Part shown: in pieces, positions 52,625-60,979 of the stretch
How positions within the stretch are numbered: position 1 is the first letter of the stretch
Layout: every line of letters starts with the position of its first letter
Assembly: GCF_017353185.1 (NCBI RefSeq)
Contig: NZ_JAFMYV010000018.1
Location: 1 to 64,000, forward strand
DNA from: Fibrella rubiginis
Lineage (GTDB): Bacteria > Bacteroidota > Bacteroidia > Cytophagales > Spirosomataceae
Direction: 5' to 3'
Length of the DNA: 64,000 bases
The notes under the pieces: model-generated
Database searches by the model: none
Told to the model about the DNA's origin: nothing
The model's input: only the letters and a program-made list of their open reading frames with translations
Translations under genes and position numbers: made by a program

Positions 52625-53896
52625 CTTTTTCTCTCCTGCCAATCGCCCAACCCAACCACCTCCCCTACCCGTCCGCTGGTGCTTTGGTGCTCCAACAATG
52701 CGCCGGAGATCACCTTTGCGCGGGAGTTTGTGGATGCGTGGGGCAAGGCTCGTCCCGATAAACCGCTGCGGTTTCAACCCATACCGGAGGGGCAATCGAG
52801 TGAAGAGATCATCCTGGCGTCGGTGGTGGGCAAAACCACGCCCGACATCTACGCCAATATGTGGCAGGGTAGCGTGGAAATGTATGCCAAAGCGGGCGTG
52901 CTGGTGCCGCTAGACACGATTCCGGGCTTTCGGGCTTTTCTGCAAACGCGCTGCGATTCAGCCGTTATTAAGGAAATAACGTCGGGCGATGGACATATTT
53001 ATCAGGTCCCGTGGAAGGTGAACCCCATTATGATGCTGGGCAACCGGCAGGCGTTGAGCAACCTCGGCGTGGGCGGTCCGCCCTATACATATGGCAGCTA
53101 CACGCAGGCGGGGCAACGCTTCCGAAAAGACCGCAACGGCGACGGCTACGTGGATCAGTGGATTGGCTATACCGAAGTGAAAGCACTCTGGTATCAGCGC
53201 CTGTTTAATTTTTACCCGCTCTACCTCGCCGCGTCTGACGGGGCGCCACTGCTGAAAACCGGCCCCGACGGGCATCAGCGGGCGGCGTTCAACAACGCGG
53301 CGGCGGTAGGCGTATTTCGGTTTTTACAGACCCTCTACAAAAACAATTTCTTTGCCCGCGAACGGCTCTCGGCCACCCGCGACCCCTTTCTCGACCGGCG
53401 CATTGCCACCCAGTTTACGGGGCCGTGGCAGGTAAGCTTTTTACAGCGATATGCCGCCCCTGACCTCCAGTACGACTTTTTTCCCATGCCCGTGCCCAAT
53501 AACCACATGGGACCAGCCTACACCTATGCCGACCCCAAAAACATTGTCATCTTCAACACCTGTCCCGACCCGGTGGCCGCCTGGCAGTTCGTGAAGACCC
53601 TCATCGACCGCCCCGGCGACCTTCGACTTCTGGAATTAACCGGTCAGTTTCCCCGCCGCAGCACGCTGAACACCGACCCGTTTTTTGCTGCCTACCTGGC
53701 CCAGCATCCGAAGCTAAAACCCTTCGCCGAACAGTCGAAATACCTGCGCGGCGTAGACAACAGCGAAGTCATCGTGGAGGTGTTCGACATCATTTCGCAG
53801 GAGTACGAAGCCTGCGTAATCTACAACCGCAAAACCCCCGAAGCCGCCATCGCCGAAGCCGCCAAGGCCGTGGATGTACTTCTAGGGAATGAGTGA
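52493..53896 (+). CDS. Extracellular sugar-binding lipoprotein (ABC, family 1)
   Basis: 467 residues from the ATG at 52493, which lies in the left arm of palindrome P16. The frame runs through the palindrome; the right arm encodes the hydrophobic stretch TLFIVHCSLFILFLSC that ends in a lipobox cysteine (about 49), preceded by an Arg-rich segment from the loop. The mature part is a bacterial family 1 solute-binding protein: 'PLVLWCSNNAPEITFAREFV', TPDIYANMWQG, 'IYQVPWKVNPIMMLGNRQ', 'QFTGPWQVSFLQ' and 'AWQFVKTLIDRPGD'. It should deliver sugar to the MalFG-type permeases downstream. An alternative start is a TTG within the right arm. Confidence 0.9.
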   Translation: MNNEQCIMCNVADARRPARDRVARFRVSHFASATLFIVHCSLFILFLSCQSPNPTTSPTRPLVLWCSNNAPEITFAREFVDAWGKARPDKPLRFQPIPEGQSSEEIILASVVGKTTPDIYANMWQGSVEMYAKAGVLVPLDTIPGFRAFLQTRCDSAVIKEITSGDGHIYQVPWKVNPIMMLGNRQALSNLGVGGPPYTYGSYTQAGQRFRKDRNGDGYVDQWIGYTEVKALWYQRLFNFYPLYLAASDGAPLLKTGPDGHQRAAFNNAAAVGVFRFLQTLYKNNFFARERLSATRDPFLDRRIATQFTGPWQVSFLQRYAAPDLQYDFFPMPVPNNHMGPAYTYADPKNIVIFNTCPDPVAAWQFVKTLIDRPGDLRLLELTGQFPRRSTLNTDPFFAAYLAQHPKLKPFAEQSKYLRGVDNSEVIVEVFDIISQEYEACVIYNRKTPEAAIAEAAKAVDVLLGNE

Positions 53897-54179
53897 ATGA
53901 GCGAATGAGTGATTGAGTGAATGTCCGGAAGCCGGTCGTTGTCGCTTGGCTCCAGCCGAGTGACCCCTATCTGAGGGCCTCCGGCCCGTAATGTGACATT
54001 GAGTCCCGTTGGCCAAACTATATCAAATTCGAGTTACGGGCCGGAGGCCCTTAGATAGGGGTCACTCGGCTGGAGCCAAGCGACAACGACCGGAAGCCGC
54101 CACGCGGAATTATTTCTAAATGCTCCGCGTAGCGGCTTCCAGACATTCACTCAATCACTCATTCGCTCATTCACTCATT
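53888..54179. repeat. Nested palindrome P17 (inner arms 57 bp)
   Basis: Inner arms 53935-53991 and 54034-54090 pair with one mismatch. Outer octameric arms (GAGYGAWT units, 53888-53925 with 54141-54179) enclose them. On the right side only, a separate complete hairpin (54096-54136, CCGCNACGCGGA type) is inserted between inner and outer arms. It fills the whole gap between the binding-protein and first permease genes. Confidence 0.95.
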
Positions 54180-54197
54180 AAATACGCTGACTAACCC

Positions 54198-55049
54198 ATG
54201 AAACGCCTCACCCCCTACCTTCTCGTCTCGCCATATCTGCTGCACTTTTTGGTGTTTGTGGCGTTTCCGGTTGGGTTTTCGGTGGTGCTCACGTTTCACG
54301 ACTGGAATATTATTTCGCCGATGAAGTGGGTGGGGCTGGCCAACTACGGGCGAGTGTTCCGGGACCGCGAATTTTGGCAGGCTGTCTGGAACACACTGCG
54401 GTTTCTGGTGGTGCATATACCCCTTCAAATCGCCATAGCCCTGTTTTTGGCCGAATTACTCAACCGGACCATCCGGGGAGCGGCGTTTTTTCGAGCGGCG
54501 TTTTTCCTGCCCGTGATCGTGTCGGGCGTGGTCGTGACCATCCTGTGGCAGCAGTTGTACAGCTTTAACAGCGGTTTGCTCAATCGGGGTTTGGTGGGTC
54601 TCGGACTGGGCCGCGTGGGCTGGCTCGACGACCCCGACGTAGCCATGTATAGCATTGCCGTGATGGCCACCTGGAAAAACGTGGGGCTGTATGTGATCCT
54701 GTTTCTGGTGGGTCTGCAAAGCGTACCAGAGCAGTATTACGAAGCCGCCGACCTGGAAGGGGCCACCACCTGGCAGAAGTTCCGCTACATTACGCTGCCC
54801 ATCATCAACCCCACGCTCTTCACCGTCGTGGTGCTGTCGACCATCGGCGGGTTCTCGCTTTTCATCGAACCCTACATCATGACCGAAGGCGGGCCGCTGA
54901 ACAGTACGCTCTCGGCCGTGATGTACATCTACAAACAGGCTTTCCAGTATTACCACATGGGCTATTCGGCTACCCTCGGCTTCTGCTTCGCGCTCATCAT
55001 CCTGCTGGTGGTGATCGTGCAGCGGCGGTACGTGGAGAAGGAAGTTTAA
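54198..55049 (+). CDS. Sugar ABC transporter permease, MalF type
   Basis: 283 residues with six membrane helices. The EAA loop is seen as YYEAADLEGATTWQKFRYITLPIINPT (residues about 178-204; shown in two parts: EAADLEGATTWQKFRYITLP), the site that contacts the ATPase. It is the shorter MalF/UgpA-like form without the long P2 periplasmic loop. It forms a channel heterodimer with the MalG-type permease downstream and receives sugar from the binding lipoprotein. Confidence 0.95.
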   Translation: MKRLTPYLLVSPYLLHFLVFVAFPVGFSVVLTFHDWNIISPMKWVGLANYGRVFRDREFWQAVWNTLRFLVVHIPLQIAIALFLAELLNRTIRGAAFFRAAFFLPVIVSGVVVTILWQQLYSFNSGLLNRGLVGLGLGRVGWLDDPDVAMYSIAVMATWKNVGLYVILFLVGLQSVPEQYYEAADLEGATTWQKFRYITLPIINPTLFTVVVLSTIGGFSLFIEPYIMTEGGPLNSTLSAVMYIYKQAFQYYHMGYSATLGFCFALIILLVVIVQRRYVEKEV

Positions 55050-55054
55050 TGAAC

Positions 55055-55294
55055 AATGTACAATGAATAATGAACAATGTACAATGGGGTCCGACGGGTC
55101 GGCTACGCGCTGTGGGCTACGCGCTCCAGGCCCTTCGACAGGCTCAGGGTGACAGCCTACCTTGGCGCAGTTTCCTGACTTGATTCAACTTCCCTGTCAC
55201 CCTGAGCCTGTCGAAGGGCCTAGAGCGCGTAGCCCACAGCGCGTAGCCGACCCGTCGGACCCCATTGTACATTGTTCATTATTCATTGTACATT
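55055..55294. repeat. Long palindrome P18 between the two permease genes (about 100-bp arms)
   Basis: Left arm 55055-55154 and right arm 55194-55294 pair with only a few mismatches, the longest palindrome in the window. Outer AATGNNN heptamers, a middle GC-rich module with two GGCTACGCGC-type copies, and the inner CCCTTCGACAGGCTCAGGGT module shared with P15. It starts 6 bases after malF's stop and ends 8 bases before malG's ATG. Confidence 0.96.
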
Positions 55295-55301
55295 AAAAAA
55301 C

Positions 55302-56108
55302 ATGAAACCTCTCCGCTACATACTTCTCACCGTTGCCGCCCTGACGTTCATTTACCCGTTCGTCTGGATGGTGTCGGCGTCGCTGTCGAGTGAGGCGGGG
55401 CTGGGGTCGCTGACGTTGCTGCCTATTGGGGCAAGCATCCAAAATTACATGACTGTTTTTGAGCGCATTCCGCTGGGGCGGGCGTTTCTGAACAGCCTGT
55501 TTGTAGCCGTGTTCACCACCGGCCTCGTGCTCCTATCCGGGGCGATGGTGGGCTATGCGCTGGCCCGGATGACCTTCCGCGGGCGCGACGCCATCTTCTA
55601 CCTAATCATTTTCACTATGACGCTACCGTTCCAGATCACGCTGATTCCCAACTACATCACGATGGTGAAGCTCGGCTGGGTGGATTCGTATCTGGCCCTG
55701 ATCGTACCCTTTGCACTTAATTCACTGTCGGTGCTCCTGTTCCGGCAGGCGTTTGCGGGTTTACCGCAGGCCCTTATCGACGCCGCCCGGATAGACGGGG
55801 CCAACGAACTGCGCATCATCTTCCAGATCCTGATTCCAAACATCCTGCCCACGGTGCTGACCATCACCATTTTAACCTTCATGGGCCTCTGGAACGAAGC
55901 CCTTTGGCCCCTGATCGTGATCCGCGATGAGGCCACCATGACCATGCCGCAACTCGTCACGCTGTTCTCCGTCGGTGGCCGCGCCGATGGACAGTTGGGT
56001 GTTAAAATCGCCGCCGCCGTGCTATTGGCTCTACCCATTATCATCCTGTATTTGTTCTTCCAAAAACACTTCATCCGCAGCATGGCCTCATCCGGCATGA
56101 AGGATTAA
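55302..56108 (+). CDS. Sugar ABC transporter permease, MalG type
   Basis: 268 residues from the ATG at 55302 (MKPLRYILLTVAALTFIYPF). The open frame begins at 55272 with a TTG in P18's right arm, adding MFIIHCTLKN, which is less likely. Six membrane helices. The EAA-like loop is 'LPQALIDAARIDGANELRII' (about 160-179). It pairs with the MalF-type permease; the C-terminal end QKHFIRSMASSGMKD is typical of the MalG/UgpE group. Confidence 0.95.
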   Translation: MKPLRYILLTVAALTFIYPFVWMVSASLSSEAGLGSLTLLPIGASIQNYMTVFERIPLGRAFLNSLFVAVFTTGLVLLSGAMVGYALARMTFRGRDAIFYLIIFTMTLPFQITLIPNYITMVKLGWVDSYLALIVPFALNSLSVLLFRQAFAGLPQALIDAARIDGANELRIIFQILIPNILPTVLTITILTFMGLWNEALWPLIVIRDEATMTMPQLVTLFSVGGRADGQLGVKIAAAVLLALPIIILYLFFQKHFIRSMASSGMKD

Positions 56109-56110
56109 AG

Positions 56111-56256
56111 ACCCCACCCCCAACCGCAGCGGCGGACCGTCCCTGCCTCTGAAAATCAGGGGAGGGGAGCTACTCTGGCGTAAGCTCCGCCTAGCGAAGC
56201 TGCTCTAAAGCGACTCCCCTCCCCTGATTTTCAGGGGCAGGGGGTGGGGGTGGGGT
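56111..56256. repeat. Long palindrome P19, inverted copy of P14
   Basis: Left arm 56111-56170 pairs with right arm about 56211-56256. The loop CTACTCTGGCGTAAGCTCCG... is the reverse complement of the P14 loop with one mismatch. The left arm alone carries a 17-nt insertion, CGCAGCGGCGGACCGTC, a word also found at window positions 10-26. It lies between malG-type and alpha/alpha-barrel genes. Confidence 0.93.
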
Positions 56257-56266
56257 CACACAACGT

Positions 56267-57526
56267 ATGAAAAAACTTGTTCTTCTTCTCTTCCTCTCCT
56301 CTTTTTCCTGCAAAAAGGAGGCCGTTCAACCGGCACCAGCAACTACGCGGCAGGTCAATACGGCACATCTGAATAGCTTATACCAGACCGTAAAGCTGGC
56401 CTCGAACGGGGCCGAGGTGGGCACGGTGGCTATCTACAGCGAAGCGCCCGACTATCGCCTCGTTACGGATGGCGATGAGGGCTTCACCTGCGTGGATGAC
56501 GTGGCGCGGGCGGCCATTTTCTGGCTGGCCGAACCCGACTTTGCCACCAACACCGACAAGCAGGGCAAACATAAACTGGCTACCGAATTTTTGTTGCAGC
56601 TACAGGCCCCCGCAGGTGATGCCGGGGCGGGGTATTTCTATAATTTCCTCTGGCCCGACAAGACGATCAACAAGACATACAAAACCAGTGTGGCCGAAGC
56701 CAATTTCTGGTCATGGCGGGCGTTGTGGGCGTTGTCAGAAGCATACCCCACCTACCAGAAAAGCGACCCAACCTTTGCTGCCCGGATGCGCACGGCGATG
56801 GACCGGGTGGTGGCGAATATGCTCCGCGATTTTGGATCAAAACCAAAAGATTACACCTTCATCAAAGGCCTTCAGATACCCAAATGGTTGCCGTTTGGAT
56901 CGGGTACGGATCAGGCGGCGATCATGCTGCTGGGGCTAGCCAACTACCAACAAATAGCCCCCAACGCGGCTAATTTGGCCCTTATTGACCAACTGGCGGC
57001 GGGTATCTTGGTTATGCAGCAGGGCGACGCAGCCAAGTTTCCCTACGGTGCATTCCTCAGTTTCGAGAATGGCTGGCACGCCTACGCCGCCGATCAGGCC
57101 TATGCGCTGCTACGTGTGGGTAAGCAACTCAACAAGCCCGATTGGATCACCGCCGCCCGCAAAGAAATAGACAATTTTTACCCGTACCTGCTTAAAGAAG
57201 GCTTCCTGGAATCGTTTTCGGTGGAAACCCGCGACGGGGGAGTTGGCCTGTTGCAATCGAACAAATTTCCGCAGATTGCCTACGGTATCCGGCCTATGAT
57301 CTGGGCCACGATGGAAGCCTACGACCAGACAAAAGACACCAAGTACCGTGACCTGGCGAAGCAACTGTATGGCTGGTTTGGAGGTAAAAACGCTGCCGGC
57401 ACCGTCATGTATGACCCCGCCACGGGCCGCGGCTACGACGGCCTGCTAAGCACAACCCGAATCAACCAAAACGCCGGTGCCGAATCCACGATCGAGAGTC
57501 TGTGGGCGGCGCAAAAAATCAATTAG
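56267..57526 (+). CDS. Alpha/alpha-barrel (six-hairpin glycosidase-like) lipoprotein
   Basis: 419 residues. Signal sequence with lipobox SFSC (cysteine about 15), followed by an alpha-helical protein with a repeated helix pattern typical of (alpha/alpha)6 barrels. Notable motifs: TCVDDVARAAIFWL (about 73-86), FWSWRALWALSEAYP (about 148-162) and 'YGIRPMIWATMEAYDQT' (about 342-358). Acidic DD in VDD and the aromatic-rich helices suggest a carbohydrate-active enzyme or binding protein. The exact glycoside hydrolase family is not recognised. Its position between permease and ATPase genes supports a role in processing the imported sugar in the periplasm. Confidence 0.75.
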   Translation: MKKLVLLLFLSSFSCKKEAVQPAPATTRQVNTAHLNSLYQTVKLASNGAEVGTVAIYSEAPDYRLVTDGDEGFTCVDDVARAAIFWLAEPDFATNTDKQGKHKLATEFLLQLQAPAGDAGAGYFYNFLWPDKTINKTYKTSVAEANFWSWRALWALSEAYPTYQKSDPTFAARMRTAMDRVVANMLRDFGSKPKDYTFIKGLQIPKWLPFGSGTDQAAIMLLGLANYQQIAPNAANLALIDQLAAGILVMQQGDAAKFPYGAFLSFENGWHAYAADQAYALLRVGKQLNKPDWITAARKEIDNFYPYLLKEGFLESFSVETRDGGVGLLQSNKFPQIAYGIRPMIWATMEAYDQTKDTKYRDLAKQLYGWFGGKNAAGTVMYDPATGRGYDGLLSTTRINQNAGAESTIESLWAAQKIN

Positions 57527-57528
57527 CG

Positions 57529-57631
57529 AATGAGTGACGGTCCGACGTTTCGGTGAGCGAATGAGTGACTATGCGTCCCAGTCCAACCTAGTCACTCATT
57601 CGCTCACCGAAACGTCGGACCGTCACTCATT
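57529..57631. repeat. Long palindrome P20 before the ABC ATPase gene (43-bp perfect arms)
   Basis: Arms 57529-57571 and 57589-57631 are perfect complements with a 17-nt loop. Octameric GAGYGAAT units alternate with a GGTCCGACGTTTCGG module. It starts 3 bases past the stop of the previous gene and ends 13 bases before the next ATG. Confidence 0.96.
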
Positions 57632-57644
57632 CACTCATTAAAAA

Positions 57645-58760
57645 ATGGCCAACGTACAACTCAACCATATTGCCAAAGCATATGCCGGTGGTCCGCGCGT
57701 GATTCGCGACGTGACCATCGACGTGAAAGACCGTGAATTTCTGGTGCTCGTGGGACCAAGCGGCTGCGGCAAGTCGACACTACTGCGGATGATCGCGGGG
57801 CTGGAAGACATCACCGACGGCGATTTGCTGATCGACGGGCGGCGGGTGAACGACGTGCCGCCCAAAGACCGCGACATTGCGATGGTGTTCCAGAATTACG
57901 CTCTGTACCCGCACATGACCGTGTTTGAGAACATGGCCTTTGGGTTGACCCTGCGCAAAATGTCCAAAGTCGAAATAAAACAGCGGGTAGAGCAGGCCGC
58001 GCGGATTCTGGAAATAGAGCCGTTGCTGCACCGGAAACCAAAGGATATGTCGGGCGGGCAACGGCAGCGGGTGGCTATTGGGCGGGCCATCGTGCGCGAA
58101 CCAAAGGTGTTTTTGTTCGACGAACCTCTCTCTAACCTCGACGCCAAACTGCGCGGCCAAACCCGGATTGAGCTGCAGAAACTGCACCGGCAGCTCAACG
58201 CCACCATGATCTACGTCACTCACGATCAGGTAGAAGCCATGACCCTCGGCGACCGCATCGTGGTGCTGCGCGGTGGCGACGTGATGCAGTTCGACACGCC
58301 CATTAACCTCTACAACCACCCCGTTAACCTGTTCGTTGCGGGCTTCATCGGCACCCCACCCATGAACCTACTCCCCGGAATTATTCAGCAGAGGAATAAC
58401 AGGCTAACCTTTGATAGTCAGGGCAATACCTTACAGATTGACCTGTCGAAATCGGTTCATCATGAACGATTACAGCGCCACGTGGGTAAGCCGGTAATAT
58501 TGGGGATTCGGGCTGAACACCTGACTGATGCGCCAACCAGCGGAGACCGTCCATTCTTTTCGTCGGAACAGTTGCCATTTGAGGCCATCGAAAACATGGG
58601 GAACGAAGCCCTCGGCTACCTCACCATTGAGGGGATCCGTATTGTAGCCCGCCTCACCCCCGACCGCGCCGCTACCCTCTCTCCTACCGCCCACATTACT
58701 CTTTTCTGGGACCTGGATAAGGTCCATTTCTTTGACGCCGAAACAGAGTTGGCTATTTGA
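57645..58760 (+). CDS. ABC transporter ATP-binding protein, MalK/UgpC type
   Basis: 371 residues. Walker A GPSGCGKST (about 37-45), Q-loop MVFQNYALYPHM (about 83-94), signature MSGGQRQRVAIGRA (about 135-148), Walker B VFLFDEPLSNLDAK (about 155-168) and H-loop VTHDQVEAM (about 192-200) are intact. The C-terminal half (about 240-371) is the TOBE/OB regulatory domain of MalK-like ATPases. It powers the MalFG-type permease pair encoded upstream. It is the last gene of the plus-strand sugar locus. Confidence 0.96.
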   Translation: MANVQLNHIAKAYAGGPRVIRDVTIDVKDREFLVLVGPSGCGKSTLLRMIAGLEDITDGDLLIDGRRVNDVPPKDRDIAMVFQNYALYPHMTVFENMAFGLTLRKMSKVEIKQRVEQAARILEIEPLLHRKPKDMSGGQRQRVAIGRAIVREPKVFLFDEPLSNLDAKLRGQTRIELQKLHRQLNATMIYVTHDQVEAMTLGDRIVVLRGGDVMQFDTPINLYNHPVNLFVAGFIGTPPMNLLPGIIQQRNNRLTFDSQGNTLQIDLSKSVHHERLQRHVGKPVILGIRAEHLTDAPTSGDRPFFSSEQLPFEAIENMGNEALGYLTIEGIRIVARLTPDRAATLSPTAHITLFWDLDKVHFFDAETELAI

Positions 58761-58811
58761 ACCGGCGTCTGAATACGCCGGAGCAGGCTAACCTGTTTAT
58801 TCCCGTTCGCG

Positions 58812-59630
58812 TCAGGCCAGCTTACTGCAAACCTCCCGTATCTGGTTCACCACCTCGTCCGGTACCTCCATAGGCAGCAGATGGCCCACGCCGGGGAGGA
58901 TGCGGAGCGTGGCTTGCGGCAGGTAGGGCTGCACCATATCGGGCTGAACAAACGAGGCAAGTGCTTCATCCTGATCGCCAACCAGTAGCGCCACCGGCAC
59001 CGTGATACGAGCCATACGGTTGGTAATGTTGTCGCGGCTACCGATGGCGGGCCAGGCGATCCAGGCTTCGGGCGAAGCGCGGAGGTTGTCGGCTATAGTT
59101 TGTGCCCTCACAGCTTCAGAAAGCGGTTTCCGGGTAATTTTTGCCAGCGTTTTTTCAGCCGACTCGCGCTGTTTTAGCGGCGAAAGACTCGGCTTGTCCA
59201 GCATTTCCTGCCGCGAATCGTCAGGGATGGGTTCGGGTCCGGGGGGCGACGTCGCCAGCAACACCATAGCGCGCAGTCCTGCCGGTTGGGCCTGTCCTGG
59301 CCGGCCGGCTGCAATGGCAAGGGCAATTTTACCACCCATCGAGTGCCCCACCAGCACAAACGGCGTATCGCCTATCTGCTCGGCAATGGCGTTAGCCACA
59401 ACCAGCGCTACGTCATCAACCCCCTGGTGGTCAGAGAGTGGTGGTGACTCACCAAAACCGGGCAAATCAAACACCAGGCACCCATAATCAGGAGCAAGCG
59501 CATCGACTACGGCGGTCCATGACTGGGCTGACCCACCATAGTAATGCAGAAACACCAGCGTAAGGGCAGGGCTTGCCCCTACCCGGTCCGAGCCCCGCTG
59601 CGGTGGATTACGGGTAAACGTATTAAGCAT
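58812..59630 (-). CDS. Alpha/beta hydrolase
   Basis: 272 residues. The nucleophile elbow is GHSMGG (about 95-100, Ser 97 region), the oxyanion-side motif is 'FLHYYGGSAQSW' (about 28-39), and the C-terminal 'LPGVGHLLPMEVPDEV' (about 249-264) carries the catalytic histidine; the Asp lies in 'LLVGDQDEALASF' (about 215-227). No signal peptide is apparent. The substrate is unknown; the neighbour GH1-like gene suggests a role in sugar-ester or glycoside processing (inference). Confidence 0.9.
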   Translation of the reverse strand: MLNTFTRNPPQRGSDRVGASPALTLVFLHYYGGSAQSWTAVVDALAPDYGCLVFDLPGFGESPPLSDHQGVDDVALVVANAIAEQIGDTPFVLVGHSMGGKIALAIAAGRPGQAQPAGLRAMVLLATSPPGPEPIPDDSRQEMLDKPSLSPLKQRESAEKTLAKITRKPLSEAVRAQTIADNLRASPEAWIAWPAIGSRDNITNRMARITVPVALLVGDQDEALASFVQPDMVQPYLPQATLRILPGVGHLLPMEVPDEVVNQIREVCSKLA

Positions 59631-59638
59631 AGCGACAA

Positions 59639-60970
59639 TTAAATTTCAACTTTGATACGAGCAGGCTGATCGGTCACTTCCAGCAACTGCCCGTAGGGAA
59701 CAATGGTGATCTGACCAAATTCTTTCAGCAATGCCTGATACGCCGCCGCTACGGGACGGGGTTTGCGGTCGAGGTCATACAACCCGCAGGCGTTGACCCG
59801 GTTATTAAGCTCAGCCAGGCCCGAATCCCAGTCGATCTGGTCAATGAGGCTGTACCAGGTGAAACCCAGCACGGGCGTCCCATCGCGGCGCATGCGCATC
59901 AGGTTGATCCACTGTTTCCAGAGCCACATAGGCGCGTCGTCGGCCTCAAAGACGTTGGTTTCAGTATGCATAACCGGCTTATGATACCGGTTATAATATT
60001 CTTTCGTGATCTGGTACCAACCCAACACATCCATCGAATTAAACTCTTGACCATCAGGCAGTTTTATCTTTTCGTTTCGGCCATAGTAGTCATTACCCAT
60101 CACCTGATAGCCCGGTGGCTGACCCGCCATAAACCACTTGTATTCCTCGCGGGTCATGCCGTTGTCGAGCAAATAGAGTGTTACGTCGGCAATGGGTGCA
60201 TGGGCGTAGAGCAAATCGAGCGACAGGAAGCGGAGTTCGTTATGCAGGTTGATTTCTGCCGTTGGCGAAGCACACACCTCATGGATGTATTCAGCGCTTT
60301 CGCTCTGTATGATAATCAGGTCGTTGCGGCGCTGCGCAATCTGCTGCGTACCCATGATACTGGCCGCCACCGTATGTTTCAGGGCCGTTACAAACGCTTT
60401 GTCGTCTTTCAGCTGCTCATTCCAGAGGCCATCTTTCGCACTGTGGCGAGCCGTGACGTAGATCTCGTTGACGGGCGTATAGTAACGCACCCAGGGATAG
60501 CGTTCGGCCACGGCAGCGCAATAGTCGGCGAAATGTACCGGAAGCTCGGGGTTCTGGTAGTTCCCAAGCCAGTCGGGCACGCCAAAGTGCATAAGGTCGA
60601 GGATGGGTGTTATACCCTGCCGCTTGATTTCGGCCATGGCCAGATCAGCAAACTCCCAATCGAATTTTCCGGGTCCCTGATGAATGCTGTAGTAGGGCAA
60701 GCCGTAACGTAACACCTTCAACCCCATCTCTTTAACCAGACCAATATCTTCTTTGTAGCGGTCATAGTGGCCGCATTCGCGGAGTTGATCGCGGCGAACT
60801 TTACCGTTTTGGATGGTTGGATACGAGCATTCAATGCCCGTAGCAAACATAAAGTTGGAGGGCGACCCACTGGGTAAACCACTGCCGTTGTGGCCGGATC
60901 CACCGCCAAATTCGTCGCCCGCATAGTTGCCGTCGCCGAAGTGTTTCTTGATATGTGATAGGAAGTTCAT
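59639..60970 (-). CDS. GH1-like glycoside hydrolase
   Basis: 443 residues from the ATG at 60970 (MNFLSHIKKHFG). The upstream 19 codons up to 61027 come from palindrome P21. The TIM-barrel shows the GH1 acid/base motif as TPVNEIYV (about 164-171) and nucleophile as MHTETNVFE (about 335-343), slightly off the usual TxNEP and TENG forms, so it is a divergent member. 'GLKVLRYGLPYYSIHQGPGKFDW' is close to the family's start (residue shown in part: LRYGLPYYSIHQ). No signal peptide, so cytoplasmic. It should hydrolyse beta-glycosides, compatible with imported disaccharides. Confidence 0.87.
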   Translation of the reverse strand: MNFLSHIKKHFGDGNYAGDEFGGGSGHNGSGLPSGSPSNFMFATGIECSYPTIQNGKVRRDQLRECGHYDRYKEDIGLVKEMGLKVLRYGLPYYSIHQGPGKFDWEFADLAMAEIKRQGITPILDLMHFGVPDWLGNYQNPELPVHFADYCAAVAERYPWVRYYTPVNEIYVTARHSAKDGLWNEQLKDDKAFVTALKHTVAASIMGTQQIAQRRNDLIIIQSESAEYIHEVCASPTAEINLHNELRFLSLDLLYAHAPIADVTLYLLDNGMTREEYKWFMAGQPPGYQVMGNDYYGRNEKIKLPDGQEFNSMDVLGWYQITKEYYNRYHKPVMHTETNVFEADDAPMWLWKQWINLMRMRRDGTPVLGFTWYSLIDQIDWDSGLAELNNRVNACGLYDLDRKPRPVAAAYQALLKEFGQITIVPYGQLLEVTDQPARIKVEI

Positions 60971-60979
60971 GTAGGGAGT

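Noticed and set aside
53888..54179. CRISPR-like array from the regularly repeated GAGTGAAT words
   Set aside because: Units are 8 nt, contiguous and mirrored on the other arm; there are no spacers or cas genes.
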